Positions 1-6,005 of a stretch of DNA of 6,005 nucleotides are shown here, one piece after another. Position numbers and translations under genes: made by a program. The notes under the pieces are model-generated. The model was not told the DNA's origin and made no database searches. It saw only the letters and a program-made list of their open reading frames with translations. The stretch covers positions 1 to 6,005 of the forward strand of contig DAOVWW010000109.1 of NCBI GenBank assembly GCA_030636465.1, read 5' to 3'. How positions within the stretch are numbered: position 1 is the first letter of the stretch; the number at the start of each line of letters is the position of its first letter. Origin of the DNA: Gammaproteobacteria bacterium. GTDB lineage: Bacteria; Pseudomonadota; Gammaproteobacteria; BMS3Bbin11.

Positions 1-1092
1 CTGCTCCAGTTTTGCTTTCATATAGTTGGCATTAAGAGTGGCGTAATCAGCAACACGTTTCATGCCATCATGACCCAGCAAACGAGCATAAATCCAGGCG
101 CGCAATAATATCCCGGTATTGCCCATGAAACAGGACAAACGGCCTATACTTTGCGGGCAATCATTTTTATCAAGCAGGGTGTACTCACCGGATGACTCAA
201 CTATTTTCGGCACCGGTAAGAATGGTATTAGCCTTTCGTTGACACCGACCGGTCCTGCACCGGGGCCACCGCCACCATGTGGCGTAGAAAAAGTTTTATG
301 CAGATTTAAGTGAATGACATCAAACCCCATTTCACCGGGTTTCACTTTACCGAGGATAGCATTCATATTCGCGCCATCGTAATACAGCAAGCCTCCGGCG
401 TCATGAACCAGTTCAGCAATCTCCGTGATCTGTGTTTCAAATACGCCCAGAGTAGAAGGGTTAGTCAGCATAAGGCCCGCGGTCTGCGGCCCGGTCGCTT
501 CACGCAAGGCCTCAATATCCACATCACCATTTTCCAGCGTTGGAATTTCGCGTACTTTGTATCCGCACATCACTGCTGTGGCTGGATTGGTTCCATGAGC
601 GGCATCAGGAACCAGGACTTCCTCTCTCGCTACATCATTTCTGGCATCATGGTAGGCCTTGATCATGGCGATACCGGTGAATTCACCCTGAGCCCCCGCC
701 ATCGGTGCGAGGCTGACTTCTGCCATGCCCGAAATATCTTTCAGGATTTCCTGCAAATCATATAAACAACTTAAAACACCCTGCCCGGTTGAATCTGGGG
801 CTGAAGGATGACGACCACTGAAACCGCCATATGAAGCGGCTTCGTTACAGATACGCGGGTTATGCTTCATGGTGCATGAACCTAGTGGATAGAACTGCGT
901 ATCAATGGAAAAATTAAGCTGGCTCAAACGAGTATAGTGTCTCACCGCCTGCATCTCGGAAACTTCAGGTAAGCCCGGGCTTTTTTTGCGCAACAAGGAT
1001 GCCGGAATATCTTCTATCGTAGGTGTGCCGGCCAGTAGCTGTGCATTATTAACGCGACCTGCAGTAGATTGTTCAAATATCAGTTGTGTCAT
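1..1092 (-). CDS. gcvPB: Glycine dehydrogenase (decarboxylating) subunit 2, P-protein beta subunit, partial (3' end outside window)
   Basis: This is the PLP-binding subunit of the split P-protein, which decarboxylates glycine and passes the aminomethyl group to lipoyl-GcvH in the cytoplasm. I translated the minus strand from the ATG at 1092; it is open for 364 codons to the window edge, with no stop or frameshift. About 120 residues of a usual 480–490 are missing. Visible family motifs are FYPLGSCTMKHNPR (67–80), MAGAQGEFTG (131–140), PDAAHGTNPATA (162–173), TNPSTLGVFE (210–219), DGANMNAI (239–246) and HLNLHKTFSTPHGGGGPG (261–278). Lys266 in the last motif is the expected Schiff-base lysine for PLP. 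The start is well fixed: an in-frame TAA lies a few codons upstream and no other start codon falls between. The Shine-Dalgarno signal is weak (a GAGAG about 15 bases upstream). It is last of the four visible cleavage genes, 59 bases after gcvPA. Confidence 0.97.
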   Translation of the reverse strand, partial: MTQLIFEQSTAGRVNNAQLLAGTPTIEDIPASLLRKKSPGLPEVSEMQAVRHYTRLSQLNFSIDTQFYPLGSCTMKHNPRICNEAASYGGFSGRHPSAPDSTGQGVLSCLYDLQEILKDISGMAEVSLAPMAGAQGEFTGIAMIKAYHDARNDVAREEVLVPDAAHGTNPATAVMCGYKVREIPTLENGDVDIEALREATGPQTAGLMLTNPSTLGVFETQITEIAELVHDAGGLLYYDGANMNAILGKVKPGEMGFDVIHLNLHKTFSTPHGGGGPGAGPVGVNERLIPFLPVPKIVESSGEYTLLDKNDCPQSIGRLSCFMGNTGILLRAWIYARLLGHDGMKRVADYATLNANYMKAKLEQ

Positions 1093-1151
1093 GTTGATTC
1101 TTTTAACTCTCGGTATTTACAGCTTATTTGCCATGGCTGATCCAGTCGATG

Positions 1152-2504
1152 CTAGCTGACTATACGTTCCAGCTTTGAGGCATAGTCATCCATCTCTGCT
1201 TCTGTACGTAATTCCGTCGCACAGACTAACAGGCAATTTTTTAGCTCTTTATAATCAGATTCTAAAAGTTTACCCGCAATAATTCCCTGTGCAGTGAGTG
1301 TGCGCACCATGTCGTCCATATCGGTATCTATACGTATCACACACTCATGAAAAATCGCGCTGTTAAAAACGACCTCTACCCCATCTATCGCAGTCAATTT
1401 TTCAACCAGCAAACGGGTATTTGCATGGGATAGTTTTGCCGCCTGTGCTATGCCGGCAGGTCCCATCAAGGACATATATATCGTTGCTGCGGTGACCATC
1501 AGGCCCTGATTGGTACAAATATTCGACGTCGCTTTGGATCGTCGTATATGTTGCTCTCTGGCCTGTAAAGTCAAAGAAAAACCCTGCTTGCCATCTGCAT
1601 CGACAGTGCGGCCTATCAGGCGCCCGGGCATCTGCCTGACCAGTTTCTGTGCACAGCACATAAAACCAAAATAGGGGCCGCCCGATGATAGGGGGATGCC
1701 CAGAGGCTGTCCTTCACCAATAACTATGTCTGCCCCGCTTTTGCCCCATTCACCCGGTGGCTTCAGTATCGCCAGTGACATTGGATTGACCACGGCGATC
1801 ACCAGACAACCATGTTCATGCGCCAGGTCTACCAGGGCATCGACTTCTTCCAGAGCACCGAAATAGTTTGGCTGAGGAATCACCACTGCAGCAACGTCAT
1901 CCGTGAACTCTGCAGTCAATTGATCCAGGTCTATGGTTCCGTTATCACTGGAATAGTTAATATTGTATAAAGTAAGACCTTTATTTTTGACTATGGTTTG
2001 AGTCGTTTCCCGGTAAGCCGGGTGAATAGTCACAGGCATCAGGATTCGCTGTTTCCTGCGCTGTGCACGAACTGCCATTAACACGGCTTCTGCCAGCGCG
2101 CTGGCACCTTCATAGAGGCCGGAATTAGAAACTTCCAGCGCCGTCAGCGATGCCATCATGCTCTGGTATTCGTACAGTAACTGCAATGTTCCCTGGCTGG
2201 CTTCAGCCTGATAGGGCGTGTAAGCAGAATAGAATTCTCCACGCGTTGCAATCTGCCAGACTGCAGCAGGAATATGATGTTCATAAGCCCCGGCACCAAT
2301 GAAATTAACGTAATGCCCATCGGCATCCGCACTTTTTCTCGATAGACTGCGAATCGCTGCTTCATCCATAGCGGGTGGAACATAATCCAGCTTTTCATTG
2401 ATCAGGTTTGCGGGGATTTCATCAAACAGCTCATCAATGTGTTTGACGCCTATGGCCTCGAGCATCAAACGGGTTTCTTCTTCAGTATGAGGTATAAATG
2501 GCAT
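1152..2504 (-). CDS. gcvPA: Glycine dehydrogenase (decarboxylating) subunit 1, P-protein alpha subunit
   Basis: This is the alpha subunit of the two-chain glycine decarboxylase, partner of GcvPB. It has the fold-type I aminotransferase-like architecture but no PLP lysine of its own; the region matching the beta subunit's HKT motif reads [18 protein letters not shown] (263–280). Its 450 aa match the usual length of about 450. Further family signatures are [12 protein letters not shown] (68–79), [14 protein letters not shown] (95–108), [15 protein letters not shown] (126–140), QPNYFG (211–216), MPGRLIGRT (292–300) and [18 protein letters not shown] (316–333). The ATG at 2504 is the only plausible start: the frame upstream meets a TAA inside the heptamer repeat with no start codon between. 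No Shine-Dalgarno sequence is evident, because the upstream bases are A/T-rich next to the TAAGACC repeat. It lies 48 bases after gcvH. The identification is firm from the motifs and the neighbours. Confidence 0.97.
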   Translation of the reverse strand: MPFIPHTEEETRLMLEAIGVKHIDELFDEIPANLINEKLDYVPPAMDEAAIRSLSRKSADADGHYVNFIGAGAYEHHIPAAVWQIATRGEFYSAYTPYQAEASQGTLQLLYEYQSMMASLTALEVSNSGLYEGASALAEAVLMAVRAQRRKQRILMPVTIHPAYRETTQTIVKNKGLTLYNINYSSDNGTIDLDQLTAEFTDDVAAVVIPQPNYFGALEEVDALVDLAHEHGCLVIAVVNPMSLAILKPPGEWGKSGADIVIGEGQPLGIPLSSGGPYFGFMCCAQKLVRQMPGRLIGRTVDADGKQGFSLTLQAREQHIRRSKATSNICTNQGLMVTAATIYMSLMGPAGIAQAAKLSHANTRLLVEKLTAIDGVEVVFNSAIFHECVIRIDTDMDDMVRTLTAQGIIAGKLLESDYKELKNCLLVCATELRTEAEMDDYASKLERIVS

Positions 2505-2514
2505 AGTAAAATTT

Positions 2515-2541
2515 GTCTTAGGTCTTAGGTCTTAGGTCTTA
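2515..2541 (-). repeat. Heptamer tandem repeat (TAAGACC, 3.9 copies) between gcvH and gcvPA
   Basis: On the minus strand this is three perfect copies of TAAGACC plus six bases of a fourth, 27 bases in all with no mismatch. It fills most of the 48-base gap between the gcvH stop and the gcvPA start and ends 10 bases before the gcvPA ATG. It therefore lies where a ribosome-binding site would be, yet contains no purine-rich Shine-Dalgarno match. The unit length of 7 places TAA in all three reading frames across the array, so readthrough from gcvH would be stopped in any frame. Its function is unknown. Confidence 0.95.
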
Positions 2542-2552
2542 AAACTTGGAAC

Positions 2553-2942
2553 CTATTCTTCCGCTTCCACTACTTCATAGGCCGAGGCATCCAGCAAGGC
2601 ATCCAGTTGACTGGCATCGGACAATTGCATGCGAAACATCCAGCCTTCACCGTAAGGGTCTTCATTGATCAGCTCAGGGGCATCGGCAAGCTTTTCGTTT
2701 ACAGCAACTATAGTGCCGGCTACGGGAGCATAAATGTCTGAAGCTGCTTTAACAGATTCAACCACTGAGCATTCGTCGCCTGCGCTCAGTTCATGATCTA
2801 TTTCTGGTAATTCAATAAACACCATATCACCGAGCAGCTCCTGTGCATGATCAGTGATGCCTATTGTTACCTGACCATCATCACCGGCCAGAACCCATTC
2901 ATGTGAGCGGGTATATTTTAATTCCTGTGGGACATTACTCAT
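2553..2942 (-). CDS. gcvH: Glycine cleavage system H protein (lipoyl carrier)
   Basis: GcvH carries the aminomethyl intermediate on a lipoyl arm between the P, T and L proteins. The 129 aa length is typical (E. coli GcvH is 129 aa). The N-terminus [12 protein letters not shown] and the [19 protein letters not shown] stretch are classic GcvH sequence. The lipoylation motif VESVKAASD places the modified lysine at Lys65, followed by the usual [11 protein letters not shown] strand and [11 protein letters not shown] near 93–103. The start is supported by a strong Shine-Dalgarno, AAAGGAG, seven bases before the ATG. It lies 48 bases after gcvT and 48 bases before gcvPA, consistent with co-transcription. 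In the same genome a lipoate-attachment enzyme would be needed; none is in the window. Confidence 0.98.
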   Translation of the reverse strand: MSNVPQELKYTRSHEWVLAGDDGQVTIGITDHAQELLGDMVFIELPEIDHELSAGDECSVVESVKAASDIYAPVAGTIVAVNEKLADAPELINEDPYGEGWMFRMQLSDASQLDALLDASAYEVVEAEE

Positions 2943-2949
2943 TACTTTT

Positions 2950-2956
2950 CTCCTTT
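2950..2956 (-). promoter_or_regulatory. Strong ribosome-binding site of gcvH
   Basis: AAAGGAG on the minus strand, seven bases before the gcvH ATG. It is the best Shine-Dalgarno match among the cleavage genes and fits high expression of the H carrier, which is usually needed in excess over the P and T enzymes (family knowledge). Confidence 0.85.
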
Positions 2957-2990
2957 AATACTAACAAGATCCAGTCAAATAATTTTCAAA

Positions 2991-4097
2991 CTAAACTAAA
3001 TCAATAAGCGCTTTGCCAAAACGAACAAAAGGGTATTTAACAACGACAGCTGAAATCTTCCGGCCGCGTATATCCACTTCGCAATCATCACCTATTTTGA
3101 CGCCCGCCGATACACGAGCCAGGGCAACTGACCTTTCCAGCGTGGGTGAATAACTGCCACTGGTAATTTCGCCCTTTCCTCCATCAGCAAATTCTACCTG
3201 CTGATGCGAACGTAACACACCCCGGCCGGTCAGCAACAAGCCGACCATTTTATCTTCAGGGCCCTGCTGCTTTTCAGCTTCCAATGCGGCACGGCCAATA
3301 AACTCTCTTGTTTCCGGCTGCATTGCGACGGTCCAGCCCAGGCCGGATATCAGTGGTGAAGTCGACTCATCCATGTCCAGACCATATAAGGCCATGCCCG
3401 CTTCCAGCCTTAAGGTGTCTCGTGCTCCCAGGCCAATGGGTTTTACATCTATCGCCATCAGCTTTTGCCACAAGTCTACTGCTGCATCAGCAGGCAGGAT
3501 GACTTCTACCCCATCCTCACCAGTATAACCGGTGCGACCAACAAACATATTGTCCACTTCGCAGGCCTGAAACACGCCCAGATCAGTGACAGTGTTTACT
3601 GCATCAGCTGGCAGCAGTGAAGTAAATGCCGCAAGCGCTTTAGGCCCCTGAATAGCCAGCATAGCCAGTTCAGGTCGTTCAGTCAGAACAACATCTGGAA
3701 AGGACTGCAGCTGTTTGCTGATCCAGAGCATGTCCTTTGCCTGGGTGCCGGCATTGAGAATGACCCGGTACCAGTCTTCGTTCATGAAATACACGATGAG
3801 GTCATCGATGATGCCGCCACTTTCAGTAAGCATACAGCTGTACAGGGCTTTACCGGGTATTTTTAACTTCGCCACATCATTGGCCAGCAGCTTTTGCAGG
3901 AAGGCTTGACTATCACTGCCATGAAGATCAATTACATTCATGTGTGAGACATCAAACACACCGGCGGACTGGCGCACAAAATGATGTTCTTCCAGCTGTG
4001 AACCGTAGTGGATGGGCATCTGCCAGCCTGAAAAATCAACGATTTTTGCACCTGCAATTAGGTGCTCCTGGTACAGCGGTGTTTTATGAGATGTCAT
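2991..4097 (-). CDS. gcvT: Glycine cleavage system T protein (aminomethyltransferase)
   Basis: GcvT takes the aminomethyl group from lipoyl-GcvH, releases ammonia and forms 5,10-methylene-tetrahydrofolate. The 368 aa chain is full length (E. coli GcvT is 364). The N-terminal folate-binding GCV_T domain holds VDFSGWQMPIHYGSQ (20–34), GVFDVSHM (46–53) and GGIIDDLIVYF (94–104), whose Asp pair (98–99) includes the expected catalytic aspartate. Then come RTGYTGEDGVEV (188–199) and GLGARDTLRLEAGMALYG (222–239). The C-terminal barrel carries GVLRSHQQV (293–301) and ITSGSYSPTL (311–320). The many motifs shared with the E. coli protein, recalled from memory, support a gammaproteobacterial origin. The ATG has an AGGA six bases upstream. 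It is the first gene after the glycine riboswitch and so probably the first gene of the operon. Confidence 0.98.
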   Translation of the reverse strand: MTSHKTPLYQEHLIAGAKIVDFSGWQMPIHYGSQLEEHHFVRQSAGVFDVSHMNVIDLHGSDSQAFLQKLLANDVAKLKIPGKALYSCMLTESGGIIDDLIVYFMNEDWYRVILNAGTQAKDMLWISKQLQSFPDVVLTERPELAMLAIQGPKALAAFTSLLPADAVNTVTDLGVFQACEVDNMFVGRTGYTGEDGVEVILPADAAVDLWQKLMAIDVKPIGLGARDTLRLEAGMALYGLDMDESTSPLISGLGWTVAMQPETREFIGRAALEAEKQQGPEDKMVGLLLTGRGVLRSHQQVEFADGGKGEITSGSYSPTLERSVALARVSAGVKIGDDCEVDIRGRKISAVVVKYPFVRFGKALIDLV

Positions 4098-4103
4098 AAT
4101 GGT

Positions 4104-4107
4104 TCCT
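4104..4107 (-). promoter_or_regulatory. Ribosome-binding site of gcvT
   Basis: AGGA on the minus strand, six bases before the gcvT ATG. It lies just downstream of the putative expression platform and is not obviously sequestered by the hairpins I can draw there. Confidence 0.6.
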
Positions 4108-4120
4108 GAAAGCGTAAAAC

Positions 4121-4170
4121 GGGTACGATAACGTCCAAGTGCACCTCTGTTCAGAATTATGGAGGTACCC
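4121..4170 (-). promoter_or_regulatory. Putative expression platform of the glycine riboswitch
   Basis: Between the second aptamer and gcvT, the minus strand carries GGGTAC (4170–4165) and a perfect partner GTACCC (4126–4121). It also carries ACCTC (4166–4162) with the partner GAGGT (4147–4143). The two pairings overlap by two bases, so in full they compete or form a trimmed nested structure. The outer arm is followed by GTTTTA, only a weak U-run. I see no strong intrinsic terminator, so whether control is at transcription or translation is open. This is inference from sequence complementarity only. Confidence 0.4.
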
Positions 4171-4178
4171 TTAAGTCA

Positions 4179-4256
4179 TTCGCCCATCTGTCCGTTCACC
4201 TGAGAGATTTACCCCCTTCGGTGTGCCTTCAATCAGTGAAGACAGCTCTCCAGAGC
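4179..4256 (-). ncRNA. Glycine riboswitch aptamer 2
   Basis: The compact second aptamer contains CTGGAGAGC (4253–4245), then a 7-bp P3 stem TGTCTTC/GAAGGCA (4244–4238 with 4230–4224, one G·U pair) around a 7-base loop. CACCGAAGGGGG (4223–4212) and CTCTCAGGTGAACGGAC (4206–4190) follow. Closing stem P1 is short and imperfect: TCTG pairs with CAGA, then a bulge interrupts the remaining GC pairing. The weak P1 of the downstream aptamer may be what glycine stabilises. Confidence 0.88.
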
Positions 4257-4384
4257 CGACGATTTATTGTGGTCCTTTTGCCTGAGCGATTCCGGGCGGG
4301 TTGCGCCTTCGGCGCCGGGTTAGTGCCATGAATTCCTGTAAGCGAATTCAGACTACCGGTCTCTCCCTCAATAAATCCTGGTCG
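4257..4384 (-). ncRNA. Glycine riboswitch aptamer 1 with an extended P3 arm
   Basis: Closing stem P1 is a perfect 9-bp pairing, GATTTATTG (4377–4369) with CAATAAATC (4269–4261). It extends below a 3-base bulge (CAG) by a further pairing of CGAC (4384–4381) with GTCG (4260–4257), which looks like the leader–linker helix known in tandem glycine riboswitches. The P3 arm is long: CCGG and TAGT pair with ACTA and CCGG, capped by a 7-bp TGAATTC/GAATTCA stem (4350–4344 with 4335–4329) and an 8-base loop. A GCGCC-GAA-GGCGC hairpin follows (4315–4303), then the conserved CAGGCAAAAGGACC. Confidence 0.9.
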
Positions 4385-4392
4385 GGGGGCAG

Positions 4393-4398
4393 ACTATA
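4393..4398 (-). promoter_or_regulatory. Possible -10 box of the gcv operon promoter
   Basis: TATAGT on the minus strand, placed so that transcription would start about 4384–4388, exactly at the 5' edge of the riboswitch fold. With 17-base spacing the -35 region reads TAGAAA, a poor match to TTGACA. The position is right but the promoter is weak on sequence, so an activator or a different start is possible. Confidence 0.4.
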
Positions 4399-4399
4399 C

Positions 4400-4419
4400 G
4401 AAAAACCGGCAGGTTTTTC
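4400..4419 (-). terminator. Perfect 8-bp hairpin after the antiporter gene, possible terminator
   Basis: GAAAAACC and GGTTTTTC pair perfectly around a TGCC loop. The position, 24 bases after the antiporter stop, and the A-run/T-run flanks suggest an intrinsic terminator that could act in either direction. Only two G-C pairs close the loop and the T-run lies inside the stem, so it may be inefficient. It overlaps the spacer/-35 region of the proposed gcv promoter, so it could instead be a protein-binding dyad. Confidence 0.4.
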
Positions 4420-4442
4420 TACGCCTGAGACAAAAAATCACC

Positions 4443-5690
4443 TCAGGACATCTGTGGGAGTTGTTTTTTAACTAACTTACCCAAAGACAGGCCTTGCACC
4501 AGCATGGCAAACACTACCACCGCATAGGTCATAGGCAACAGGTAATCACGTACCTCATCTGCAGGCAGCGACAATACCAGTGCCACTGAAATACCACCCC
4601 TCAAGCCGCCCCAGGTAAGGATCTTTATTACTCCGGGTGAAAATTGATACCAGCTTCTGAGAGCAGTGATGGGTATAGAAACACTGATAAAACGTGATAG
4701 CAGTACCACAGGAATCGCAATCAGGGCCAGTAAAGATGTATTCGTAGACAGTGGGATAATCAGTAACACTTCAAGACCCAGCAGGACAAATAATACGGCA
4801 TTGAGAATCTCATCGATCAGTTCCCAAAAGGTATCAAGATGCTCACGGGTAGTTTCTGACATGGCAAACTTGCGCCCGTGGTTACCAATTAATAATCCCG
4901 CTACCACAATCGCGATCGGAGCGGAGAGATGCCAGGCTTCTGCAAAGGCATAACCTCCCATCACCAGGGCAAGCGAAATTATGATCTCCACCTGGTAGTT
5001 ATCTACCCGTTTCAGCATCTTGTATGCAACATAGCCCGCCAGCAGCCCAAAAAGCGCGCCTCCAACAGTCTCAATGACGAACAATTCAGCCACCTCGATC
5101 GCCTGCATCGGTTCGCTGCTATAGGCAATATTGAAAATCACCAGGAACAGAACCACGCCAACGCCATCATTAAACAGGGACTCACCGGCAATCTTAGTTT
5201 CCAGTGACTTAGGCACACCCAGTGTTTTTAAGGTACTGATCACTGCGACCGGGTCGGTTGGAGAAATCAGTGCGCCGAATAACAGACAATGAATAAATGC
5301 CAGCGGCAAATCCAGTAATAACGCAAGCAACCAGATCAGCACAGCAACGATAAGTGTAGAAAGCAACACGCCTATGGTTGCCAGCGATGCTACCACCCAC
5401 TTCATCTCAGACAGGCGGTTAAGATCGACATGCAGGGCGCCGGCAAAGAGCAGAAAACTCAACATACCGTGTAGCAGAGTGGTGCTGAAATCGATACCGG
5501 AGAGCAGGGTTCTTTCCTGCTCCAGCAAAAGAGGAAAACCCAGACTACCCAACACCACCAGCATCAATGACAATGCCATAGATATAGCCATCACACCGAT
5601 AGTGGATGGCAGCTTCAGGTAAACATGATTTAGAAAACTAAAAACTGCAGTCAGGGTTACCAGGACTGCAGTGATCTGTAGTACATCCAT
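4443..5690 (-). CDS. Na+/H+ antiporter, CPA1 (NhaP-like) family
   Basis: This inner-membrane secondary transporter exchanges cytoplasmic Na+ (possibly K+ or Li+) for H+ and helps control pH and salt. Its 415 aa are almost wholly hydrophobic helices, about 12–13 by eye. CPA1 signatures are present: SPTDPVAV (143–150) with Asp146 in the TDP motif, ESLFNDGVGVV (170–180) with the Asn174-Asp175 pair that marks electroneutral CPA1 exchangers and Glu170 before it, and GGLRGGISVALVLSLP (361–376) with the conserved Arg364. There is no long cytoplasmic C-terminal domain, unlike YjcE- or NHE-type proteins, so it resembles the short archaeal and Pseudomonas NhaP proteins. The ATG at 5690 starts directly at the first helix, but no Shine-Dalgarno is visible upstream. 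It lies 64 bases after the PhnD-like gene and on the same strand as gcv; the riboswitch leader suggests gcv is a separate unit. Ion preference cannot be read from sequence. Confidence 0.93.
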   Translation of the reverse strand: MDVLQITAVLVTLTAVFSFLNHVYLKLPSTIGVMAISMALSLMLVVLGSLGFPLLLEQERTLLSGIDFSTTLLHGMLSFLLFAGALHVDLNRLSEMKWVVASLATIGVLLSTLIVAVLIWLLALLLDLPLAFIHCLLFGALISPTDPVAVISTLKTLGVPKSLETKIAGESLFNDGVGVVLFLVIFNIAYSSEPMQAIEVAELFVIETVGGALFGLLAGYVAYKMLKRVDNYQVEIIISLALVMGGYAFAEAWHLSAPIAIVVAGLLIGNHGRKFAMSETTREHLDTFWELIDEILNAVLFVLLGLEVLLIIPLSTNTSLLALIAIPVVLLSRFISVSIPITALRSWYQFSPGVIKILTWGGLRGGISVALVLSLPADEVRDYLLPMTYAVVVFAMLVQGLSLGKLVKKQLPQMS

Positions 5691-5754
5691 AGCAGCAGCT
5701 ATAGTTGTTTAGCTTATGAATTCAGAGAGTATTTATGATTAGCCCTTGTCCTAC

Positions 5755-6005
5755 CTACTCGTTTGCAAAAGAGAAATCAATCAGGTATTGCATCAGGCCT
5801 GCATAACCACTTGGGTCCGCTGGCTCAAAATTCGTGAAGCCCAGCTTTTCCAGCATTGCTTTACCTACATCATTCTTGTCAGCTTCCAGTAAGGCAGTCC
5901 TTAATTTGTCACGCATTTCCTCAGACATGTTGGGTGAAACTGAAATCGCTACATGGGGAATCTGCACACTGGTTTTAACCACCACCAGATCCTTGCCTTC
6001 CTGCA
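5755..6005 (-). CDS. PhnD-like ABC transporter substrate-binding protein, C-terminal part (5' end outside window)
   Basis: Only the last 83 or so codons are visible, ending in a TAG at 5757–5755; the frame is open to the window edge, and the GTG at 5985 is an internal valine rather than a start. The segment SVQIPHVAISVSPNMSEEM, then a helix of about 30 residues, then EKLGFTNFEPADPSGYAGLM is the usual C-terminal pattern of the phosphate/phosphite/phosphonate binding-protein family: the IPH…V strand, the 'G…L…GF' segment and a final 'Y' helix. Such proteins are periplasmic and feed an ABC importer, or serve as sensor domains. Because the chain ends right after the fold, this is not the sensor part of a kinase fusion with downstream domains, though an N-terminal fusion cannot be excluded. 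The ligand is unknown, and no permease or ATPase gene is visible. Confidence 0.7.
   Translation of the reverse strand, partial: QEGKDLVVVKTSVQIPHVAISVSPNMSEEMRDKLRTALLEADKNDVGKAMLEKLGFTNFEPADPSGYAGLMQYLIDFSFANE

Larger units (their letters stand above)
4179..4384 (-). ncRNA. Tandem glycine riboswitch (gcvT element, two aptamers)
   Basis: This cis-acting leader RNA binds glycine and regulates the gcv operon; the class is normally an ON switch that permits expression when glycine is high. Two consecutive copies of the gcvT-motif core are visible on the minus strand. The first has GGGAGAGACC, GCGCCGAAGGCGC and GCTCAGGCAAAAGGACC; the second has CTGGAGAGC, CACCGAAGGGGG and CTCTCAGGTGAACGGAC. The order, spacing and short linker match the classic tandem architecture. 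The element ends about 80 bases before the gcvT ATG. The assignment is firm from the motifs and the location before gcvT; exact ends are approximate. Confidence 0.95.

Noticed and set aside
310..765. Plus-strand open frame of 151 codons
   Set aside because: It is antisense to gcvPB, whose minus-strand translation matches the family throughout; it has no recognisable protein features.
1..1092. Possible broken gcvPB gene
   Set aside because: Manual translation shows one continuous frame with all motifs; it is cut only by the window edge.
1119..1136. Mini open frame MANKL on the minus strand between gcvPA and gcvPB
   Set aside because: Five codons with no ribosome-binding site; short ATG-to-stop stretches like this are expected by chance.
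1402..1659. Minus-strand open frame of 85 codons
   Set aside because: It is an out-of-frame shadow inside gcvPA with low-complexity, non-protein-like sequence.
4424..4447. CCTGAG/CTCAGG inverted repeat around the antiporter stop codon
   Set aside because: The T-run lies in the loop rather than after the stem, so it does not look like an intrinsic terminator; a 6-bp repeat is weak evidence alone.
4929..5207. Plus-strand open frame of 92 codons
   Set aside because: It lies antisense within the antiporter gene, a common by-product of hydrophobic coding sequence.

Overview
All recognisable genes in this window lie on the minus strand, so transcription runs from high to low coordinates. The core is a glycine cleavage operon, gcvT–gcvH–gcvPA–gcvPB, preceded by a tandem glycine riboswitch. 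Upstream lie a CPA1/NhaP-type Na+/H+ antiporter gene and the 3' end of a gene for a PhnD-like substrate-binding protein. The GcvT sequence reads much like the E. coli protein from memory (for example the stretches around VDFSGWQMPIHYGSQ and GLGARDTLRLEAGMALYG). The base composition is moderate. I infer a gammaproteobacterium, but one that keeps the glycine decarboxylase P-protein as two subunits rather than the single chain of E. coli. The species cannot be fixed from this window.

Layout in transcription order: 6005–5755, end of a PhnD-like periplasmic binding protein (5' end outside the window); 5690–4443, antiporter of 415 aa; 4442–4098, a 345-base non-coding leader holding a hairpin, a possible promoter, two glycine aptamers and a putative expression platform; 4097–2991, gcvT; 2942–2553, gcvH; 2541–2515, a perfect heptamer tandem repeat between gcvH and gcvPA; 2504–1152, gcvPA; 1092–1, gcvPB, which is intact as far as it goes and runs off the window edge.

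The cleavage proteins work as one system. The GcvPA/GcvPB heterodimer decarboxylates glycine and loads the aminomethyl group on the lipoyl arm of GcvH. GcvT then moves the one-carbon unit to tetrahydrofolate and releases ammonia. The L-protein (lipoamide dehydrogenase) is not in the window. The riboswitch is expected to turn the operon on when glycine is plentiful.

The region is mostly ordinary housekeeping DNA and I see no undescribed system. The points worth a second look are the heptamer repeat in the translation-initiation region of gcvPA, the long P3 arm of the first aptamer, the possible switching hairpins before gcvT, and the contrast between good ribosome-binding sites on gcvT/gcvH and poor ones on gcvPA/gcvPB.
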